A DNA stretch of 64,000 nt from Lobosporangium transversale (taxonomy: Eukaryota; Mortierellomycota; Mortierellomycetes; Mortierellales; Mortierellaceae), in the NCBI RefSeq assembly GCF_002105155.1, contig NW_019029045.1, forward strand, positions 144,560-208,559. The letters are read 5' to 3'. This document shows positions 58,114-64,000 of this stretch, piece by piece; position 1 is the first letter of the stretch, and each line of letters starts with the position of its first letter. Below the pieces are notes generated by a model. It saw only the letters and a list, made by a program, of their open reading frames with translations. It searched no databases and had not been told where the DNA came from. Position numbers and translations under genes: made by a program.

Positions 58114-60190
58114 ATGGCTTCATTAACTCCCACCGAAAAGTATAACCTCATCTCCAGAGGATTACAGGAGGTTTTGGGCAAGGAGCAGATCGAGTCCATC
58201 CTTGCTGAGCGTGATCTCAATGTCTATTGGGGTACTGGTAAGTGACAGGGCCGCAGGATAGGAAAACCCAATTGATCTTCGATTGTCTAGTGACTCATCA
58301 AATTGAACGATATCAGGAACAAGTGCTTCGGAGGATATATGCATACAGCCCATGTTCAGCAGCCATTACAATACCGACTATCGCTTGGACATATGACTAT
58401 TCACCCAAAGGAATGCTACAAATATTCACATTCACATATATACCATTAACAACTAATGATTCTTTTGCCATCACCTCCAAATTGAATAATCATGTAGCAC
58501 CCACTGGAAAGCCTCACTTGGGATACTTTGTGCCTATGACAAAGATCGCTGATTTCCTCGAAGCTGGATGCCACATCACTGTCCTCGTTGCCGATATCCA
58601 TGCTTTCCTTGACAACATGAAGGCGCCTATGGAGCTTGTTGGCAAGCGCGCAGAGTACTATACCCAGCTGATCAAGGCTACATTGACTTCAATGGGCGTC
58701 CCAACAGAGAGGCTCAAGTTCGTGTTAGGATCTTCGTTCCAATTGACTCCCGAATACTCGCTTGCCAACATGAAGCTTTGCTCCAAGACAACAGTACATG
58801 ATGCTAAGAAGGCAGGTGCTGAGGTCGTGAAGCAGGTCGATTCACCGCTTCTCTCAGGATTGATTTACCCAGGAATGCAGGCTTTGGACGAGGAATTCTT
58901 GGGAGTTGATGCACAGTTCGGTGGTATTGATCAGCGCAAGATTTTTGTCTTTGCAGAGAAGATCCTGCCTGCAATTGGATACAAGAAGCGCGCACACTTG
59001 ATGAACACCATGGTTCCTGGTCTTGCTGGGCCCAAGATGTCATCTTCAGACCCTGATACCAAGATTGATCTGTTGGAGGCTCCCGAGAATGTGAAGCGCA
59101 AATTGGCCAAGGCTTTCTGCGAGGAGGGTAACGTCGCTGAAAACGGTATCTTGGCCTTTGTCAAGACTGTGCTCTTCCCTCTTCGATCCATGAATGGCAA
59201 GACTCCTAGTTTCAGCATCCTTAGGCCCGAGAAGTTCGGAGGTGATGTCATTTATACTAGCTACGAAGATTTGGAGAATGATTTTAAGGAGAAGAGAGTT
59301 CACCCTGGCGATTTGAAGAAGGCAGTTACAGACGCCATCAACGAGCTCTTGGCACCTATCCGCAAGTGGTTTGATAACGATGAGCTTCGCAAGTTGACAG
59401 AAGATGCTTACCCCACTCCCAAGCCCGAGCCCAAAGCCAAGCCCGTCAAGTCAAATAAGGTGAGAGAATGATGTCTTTACAAAGACTGAGATTTTCTGTC
59501 TTTATTGAAAGCAGAGCATGTAAAATTAAAACATTTTAATCTTTGCTGTGTAATAGCCTGTCGCCAATGCCGCCCTGGAGGTCGATATCTCTCGCCTCGA
59601 TATCCGTGTGGCCCGTATTCTTGAGGCTAAGATCCATGAGGCAAATCCCAACTCATTTGTCTCGACTGTTGATTGTGGAGGCGGCGACATCCGCACGGTA
59701 GTTTCAGGATTGGCCAAGTACATCCCCTTGGAGGAGATGCAGAACCGTCTTGTTTGCGCAGTTTGCAACTTGAAGCCTGGCAAGTTCCAGGGCGTACTCT
59801 CGGGTGCCATGTTGTTGGCTGGATCGTCTGCAGACGATTCTGTAGTGGAACTGCTCCAACCTCCAGCTGGATTGGAGGCTGGCGATGTAATTGAGTTTGA
59901 AGGGTTTGCACAGGCAGACCGTACTTCTCAAGAGAAATTGAATCCAAAGCACTTGATCTTTGAGAAGGTATCGGAAGATTTCAAGATCAGCCCTGAGGGC
60001 ATTGCTCTTTACAAGGATTTGCAGTTCAGCACGAAGGCTGGCCCAGTTACGCTCAAGTCCTTGAAGGAAGGTCGCATCCGGTAAAAAAAAAAAAAAAAAA
60101 TCTGATTAGTAGAATCTAAAGTAGTCTGATGTATAGAACTCAAAAATAAATTGTAAAAAATGCAGGAAAAAGACTGTTAAGAAAGCATGA
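58114..60190 (+). CDS. Cytoplasmic tyrosyl-tRNA synthetase with EMAPII-like tail
   Basis: Four exons, 58114..58237, 58498..59459, 59557..60080 and 60166..60190, give 544 residues. The class I catalytic domain has the HIGH-like [37 protein letters not shown] and the KMSSS loop ([16 protein letters not shown]). The anticodon-binding region ends near residue 350. A Lys/Pro linker ([14 protein letters not shown]) leads to a full EMAPII/Arc1-type OB-fold domain from about 365: [55 protein letters not shown], and a C-half [17 protein letters not shown]. This is the architecture of animal YARS1, in which the tail binds tRNA; budding-yeast Tys1 lacks it. The linker and tail start in their own exon. 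The tiny last exon adds KKTVKKA. Confidence 0.95.
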
Positions 60191-60435
60191 TGCTCGAGTT
60201 GATGACTTCTACGACTGGGGTTCAGATCATGACTTCATTCTTGAAATTTGATTCAATTCAAGCACAGACCTATTGACTAGCTTTGAGAGCTTGCAAGGAT
60301 GTGTAGGAAAATGCTATTGCAAATAGTCTATTTCTAAAAATTTATTTTGGTAATGCTACTCTACATTTATATATACAAGTTATTGATTGCAACTGGTAAT
60401 GGATCTATTCATGCTGAAATATAATCACACAGGTT
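60191..60435. other. Convergent gap TyrRS / PPR gene
   Basis: About 245 bases between facing stops with an AATAAA-like word (TTTATT) near 60340. Nothing else is seen. Confidence 0.4.
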
Positions 60436-63400
60436 CTAATTCTTGACATTGCTCTTTGTACTATTTGACTCATTACAACGACCATTAAGATCGAGACCAC
60501 CCTTTTCTGCCTTGATATCAGCATCAGGTCCTAGAACTGGGGCGCATAATGTTGTGTCCCAGGTAAAGATCAGCGCAGGATGAGGACGCCGCATGGGGAC
60601 ATATCCATCGCCACCACCACTGAATATCTCCTTGATCATGAAGGAGCTTGACCCATCTGCATTTATATTTGTTGTCATAGCGAAGCTTGTTCCAAGGTCA
60701 GGGCCATTTAATGCCACTTCTGGACGGATTTGGCGCTCTCGTAAGGGTACTCCAGATTCATCTTCTGAGGTAAAAGAAGCTGCTGCTGCGGCAGTCTCCT
60801 TCGCTGCTGCAGCCGATGTCACGGGTCCAACTTCGCGTACAACAGGGTCCCAAATACGATAATCTACTTTCTTGTGCTTGAACTGCTGTACACGGGACCA
60901 ATCAACATGGTCTAGCTTCATCTGTTCCAGAATTTCAGCCATGATCTCCGGAGGAATCTCGGAGGATATGGACTCTAGGCTTGCTTCAGCACACTCATTC
61001 TTCCCGACATCTTCTTCTTCATAGCAGTTTCCTTCTTCTTGTTGTCTCTTTGGTCGGTCCAATGTAGAGCCATTAACCGAGTCTTCAGTCGCCTTGTTCG
61101 GACCCCGTAGTGATCGTTTACAAAGTCGAATAAGATGTTGGTAAGTAACCGCATTCCTAGGAATCTTGGACTGGACCATGTGTCTCCACACTCTCCAACC
61201 GGAATCGAAATCCATACGGATAGCGAAGCCCTTAATCAATGCTGTCATGATTGCAGTATTGGGTTCAACGGATTGCCGGATCATCTCCTCATAAATCTGC
61301 GGCGCCAAATCAATATGACCTCCACTGGCCGCTAGATTTAAAAGAGTACTAAAGACATACTCGTTCGGCTTCAATCCTTGGGCACAGAGTTGGCTGTAGA
61401 TAGAGCCTGCAAAATTTAGCCCAATTTGCTCCTCAATCGATGGCTTGACTGAAAACATAACTCGTGGACGCCCTGGAGCAGCATATCGTTTAATAATAGT
61501 ACGGCCAATTTTACTGCTTGGATCTAGGCCCGCCAGTTCGATTAGAGAAACATAAGTATACACAGATGGCAAGATTGATCGTCCTCTCATTTCACTATAG
61601 AGCTCCCAGCCCAAGTCAACTTTCTCCTGCGCTACTGCTCCAGCAATCAACATTGAGTATGTAACCACGTCGGGTTTTCCTTGATTCGTCGTTTTCATAT
61701 GCTCTAGAACTTGAAGTCCGTCCTCCAAATGACCAGCATTCAAGAAGACGTCAAGCAAAATATTGTATGTGGTTGTGTTAGGGGTTAATGCTCTATCCTG
61801 GATTCGCTGGAAGAGCTTGATAAACCGGGGAATGTTGGAAGCATCTGCGTATCGCTTGAGTTTGTGGTTGTAAGAAATCATGGAGTTGAAAAGACCTAGG
61901 GCTTCATCGACTTTTTCTCCTTCCTCTCTCCTCTCATCGATGGCAGTACCTTCCAAAACCCTTTGGTCGGTCTTATTCTCTCCTTTCAATCTCAACAAGT
62001 TTGCTACTACATTCTCGCATTGTGGGTCCATGGTGAGATCGGATCTTGCCTGTAATTGTCGGTACACTTCTTCAGCTCTCGCCAGTTCTCCTGCTCTGAT
62101 GAAATTGGCCATTAATGATGTGTAAATCTTAATTGTGGGTTTGAGCCCTGCGTTGTATAAGGACCTGAGGGTCAGCCTCAACTGCTTCAAATCCCCTTTG
62201 CGACCGTAACCATCAAGTAAGGCTCCAAAGGTGATAGCAGACGGTACGATGCCTTTGGATTTCATATCATTAAATGCCTCCTGAGCATGCTCCATTCTAT
62301 CCTGACGTACTAGAGCCTTGATGAATCTACGGTAGACACGCTCACATATCTGTTGAGCTTTTTCTGGCTCCATCTGAGATAGCTGATCTTCACGTTGGTT
62401 CTGCAATTGCAGCTGCAGCTGTTGTTGCTGCTCCAATTCACGTGCAGTTGGATGAAAATCCAGGAAATGATAAAAAACCAGCTCCAACTCTCGAAATTTC
62501 CCTGCATGTTGACAGTTCTTCATGAATAATAGATAGTCGTTTTCATCTGGTGCGGCCCCTGTCTCACGTGCTGATGCTAACTGAAGACGGAACTGTCTTG
62601 TCCGAATTTCCCACTCTTCGTGATCGATCATTCGTGCATTCCTCAACTGTAATGCTGCTTTCAAGGCCTCGATCCTCTGCTTCCTACATCGTCGTTCTTC
62701 TTTTGTTTGACCCTTAGGGATTGTGTTGTTGACATGATGAAGAAGAATGGAGAGCCCTTTGTTATCAACGAACTTCAACATAGCGTGCTCCTCAAGGATG
62801 TCGATCAGTTTCCCACCCCAATGATTGTCAGTTAACTGAGTAAGTGCTGAAAGCAATGTGTGTATGCCTGTGCTTATGACATCTTTCTGATTTGCTGCTG
62901 AGTCCACGAAAGCGATGGGTAGGCGCCACCGCAACATCGTGGCTCGTCCTAACCTCTGCAGACTACTCATAAAGTCCTGCTTACTTACAGCATTCTCCGA
63001 ATCATTGATTTTAATAATGAGTTCGTTGACCAGCTGGTCCTGCACTGAGTCTAGCCTGTAGTTATCAAATAACTGTGGCGGGACTTGCAAAGGCTTTTCA
63101 GTATGCGATGACGAGCCAACCCACTTTAATGTATCGTTTATTGAAGAGACCTCACGATTTCCCCAATCCCCCTCCGATGCAATTGAATGTTGGGCGTTTC
63201 GGTCTATACGCTCTCCTGATCTCAATATATCCAGTCGATTCTGTGCTGCTGATGTCCGAGGGAGCGCATTGATAGTCCAAATGGAAGAGGTTGTCACAGA
63301 TTCTGAGAGAGAGTTGCCTAAGCGCTTGTCTTCTGGCGTATATTTATTGAAAGGGTTGAAATCAAGGCTATTGAGGCTTGGAGGTCTTTCATTTCCTGGC

Positions 63401-63795
63401 TTGATACGATACTTTGGAGGATCGTTGACAGATTCTCCAAAGGGCCATCTTCTCCCTCTTGATGATCGACGGTGACTAAACAAGGGTGAGTCTAGAACAT
63501 CAGTTGATTTGGATCGCAAAAGTGATGAGCCCTGCGTTGCTCCTGTTTTCTTTACATTGTTGTAGCTCGCTGTTGCAGCCCTAGTGGGTGTAGCCACAGA
63601 CGGCCGTTGACTATAACTTGATGTTGACTCTGCGACACTGGTGCTTTCCAAAGCTAGACTTTGACTTCGAGCTTTTGCTGTACGGTGATAGTGGCGCGAG
63701 AGCCGTCCCGAGTGTCTTATGGGTTGGTATAGATGCGGGTATAGTGTCATTCGGTGAAAGGAATGGATCCAATGCCTTGACATTCTGGAATCCAT
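60436..63795 (-). CDS. Pentatricopeptide-repeat protein, probably mitochondrial
   Basis: Single exon, 1119 residues. The N-terminus from the ATG at 63795 is Arg/His-rich without acidic residues (RMSRHWIHSFHRMTLYPHLYQPIRHSGRLSRHYHR), a good mitochondrial presequence; an overlapping frame from 63823 does not continue. PPR motifs of about 35 residues are clear between about 430 and 900: PSAITFGALLDGYGRKGDLKQLRL, PTIKIYTSLMANFIRAGELARAEEVYRQL, PNTTTYNILLDVFLNAGHLEDGLQVLEHM, PDVVTYSMLIAGAVAQEKVDLGWELYSEM, PNEYVFSTLLNLAASGGHIDLAPQIYEEM and PNTAIMTALIKGF. PPR tracts bind single-stranded RNA base by base. Fungal mitochondrial PPR proteins stabilise or activate translation of organelle mRNAs. No catalytic domain is evident, so the target is unknown. 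The first 350 residues are Ser-rich and poorly conserved in kind. Confidence 0.9.
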   Translation of the reverse strand: MDSRMSRHWIHSFHRMTLYPHLYQPIRHSGRLSRHYHRTAKARSQSLALESTSVAESTSSYSQRPSVATPTRAATASYNNVKKTGATQGSSLLRSKSTDVLDSPLFSHRRSSRGRRWPFGESVNDPPKYRIKPGNERPPSLNSLDFNPFNKYTPEDKRLGNSLSESVTTSSIWTINALPRTSAAQNRLDILRSGERIDRNAQHSIASEGDWGNREVSSINDTLKWVGSSSHTEKPLQVPPQLFDNYRLDSVQDQLVNELIIKINDSENAVSKQDFMSSLQRLGRATMLRWRLPIAFVDSAANQKDVISTGIHTLLSALTQLTDNHWGGKLIDILEEHAMLKFVDNKGLSILLHHVNNTIPKGQTKEERRCRKQRIEALKAALQLRNARMIDHEEWEIRTRQFRLQLASARETGAAPDENDYLLFMKNCQHAGKFRELELVFYHFLDFHPTARELEQQQQLQLQLQNQREDQLSQMEPEKAQQICERVYRRFIKALVRQDRMEHAQEAFNDMKSKGIVPSAITFGALLDGYGRKGDLKQLRLTLRSLYNAGLKPTIKIYTSLMANFIRAGELARAEEVYRQLQARSDLTMDPQCENVVANLLRLKGENKTDQRVLEGTAIDERREEGEKVDEALGLFNSMISYNHKLKRYADASNIPRFIKLFQRIQDRALTPNTTTYNILLDVFLNAGHLEDGLQVLEHMKTTNQGKPDVVTYSMLIAGAVAQEKVDLGWELYSEMRGRSILPSVYTYVSLIELAGLDPSSKIGRTIIKRYAAPGRPRVMFSVKPSIEEQIGLNFAGSIYSQLCAQGLKPNEYVFSTLLNLAASGGHIDLAPQIYEEMIRQSVEPNTAIMTALIKGFAIRMDFDSGWRVWRHMVQSKIPRNAVTYQHLIRLCKRSLRGPNKATEDSVNGSTLDRPKRQQEEGNCYEEEDVGKNECAEASLESISSEIPPEIMAEILEQMKLDHVDWSRVQQFKHKKVDYRIWDPVVREVGPVTSAAAAKETAAAAASFTSEDESGVPLRERQIRPEVALNGPDLGTSFAMTTNINADGSSSFMIKEIFSGGGDGYVPMRRPHPALIFTWDTTLCAPVLGPDADIKAEKGGLDLNGRCNESNSTKSNVKN

Positions 63796-64000
63796 GGCTG
63801 ATCCTTTTCAAAGCACTATTCAATAGATCAAGTCACGGTTATTATTGTGTCCCCACTTTTTTATTTTTTTATTTCGAAACTGATCGGTCCAAATGCTAAC
63901 CTTTCTTTGCTTGTGCTACACAAAGCGAAGAGGCAAGTGTTGGTGGTTAAGTGGATGAACAAATAGGTGAATGAGTGAATGTGAAGCCAAATGTAAGAGT
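63796..64000. other. Upstream region of the PPR gene, cut by the window end
   Basis: About 200 bases of mixed composition with a short T-rich patch near 63860. No start of a further gene is visible. Confidence 0.35.

Overview
The window is nuclear DNA from an intron-rich fungus. Twenty-two genes can be read as convincing protein-coding genes and a further small ORF is a candidate. Most are split by short introns (about 60-300 bases) with GTRNGT donors, CTAAY-type branch sites and (T/C)AG acceptors. The fungal-only DASH subunit Duo1 and a fungal-type TOR, Ady2 and Pex23-family set place it in Fungi. The intron density, the EMAPII-tailed tyrosyl-tRNA synthetase and the very frequent pure A or T runs of 15-35 bases suggest an early-diverging lineage such as Mortierellomycota; that last step is inference. 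Exon joins were accepted only when splice sites, reading phase and family similarity agreed.

Layout. 0.3-2.8 kb: arrestin-like adaptor (+). 3.1-5.2 kb: calnexin (-). 6.7-7.4 kb: LITAF-domain protein (+). 7.8-10.3 kb: PPSY-motif protein of unknown function (+). 10.4-11.6 kb: DASH subunit Duo1 (-). 12.3-14.9 kb: bifunctional purine enzyme Ade16/17 (-). 15.5-24.9 kb: complete 17-exon TOR kinase (-). 26.5-28.4 kb: Ady2/Gpr1-type acetate transporter (+). 28.8-31.2 kb: ACOT9-like acyl-CoA thioesterase (-). 31.2-34.8 kb: gene-poor stretch with simple repeats and one copy of a dispersed repeat. 34.8-37.4 kb: acidic secretory protein and sulfhydryl oxidase Erv1 (+). 37.7-39.1 kb: inositol polyphosphate multikinase (-). 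39.9-41.5 kb: mitochondrial ribosomal protein mL44 (+). 41.9-46.6 kb: TAF7 and proteasome ATPase Rpt5 (-). 46.6-48.5 kb: mostly non-coding. 48.6-51.0 kb: MED8 and cytidine deaminase (-). 51.0-53.4 kb: gene-poor. 53.4-55.0 kb: Pex23-family peroxin (+). 55.2-57.5 kb: divergent pair Csl4 (-) and Vps2/CHMP2 (+). 58.1-60.2 kb: TyrRS (+). 60.4-63.8 kb: PPR protein (-).

The genes are mostly housekeeping and unlinked in pathway: ER folding, endosomal sorting, purine and pyrimidine metabolism, growth control, transcription, proteolysis, mitochondria, peroxisomes, translation and RNA decay. I found no operon-like cluster, CRISPR array, complete transposon, tRNA or rRNA. The observation most worth pursuing is in the TOR kinase. 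Its rapamycin-binding (FRB) domain has non-conserved residues at several positions that contact FKBP12-rapamycin, including Leu where canonical TORs have the Ser whose mutation gives resistance. Others are a diverged dispersed repeat present twice in opposite orientation, A-tracts fused directly to stop codons in several genes, and an ATG-only first exon for Vps2.
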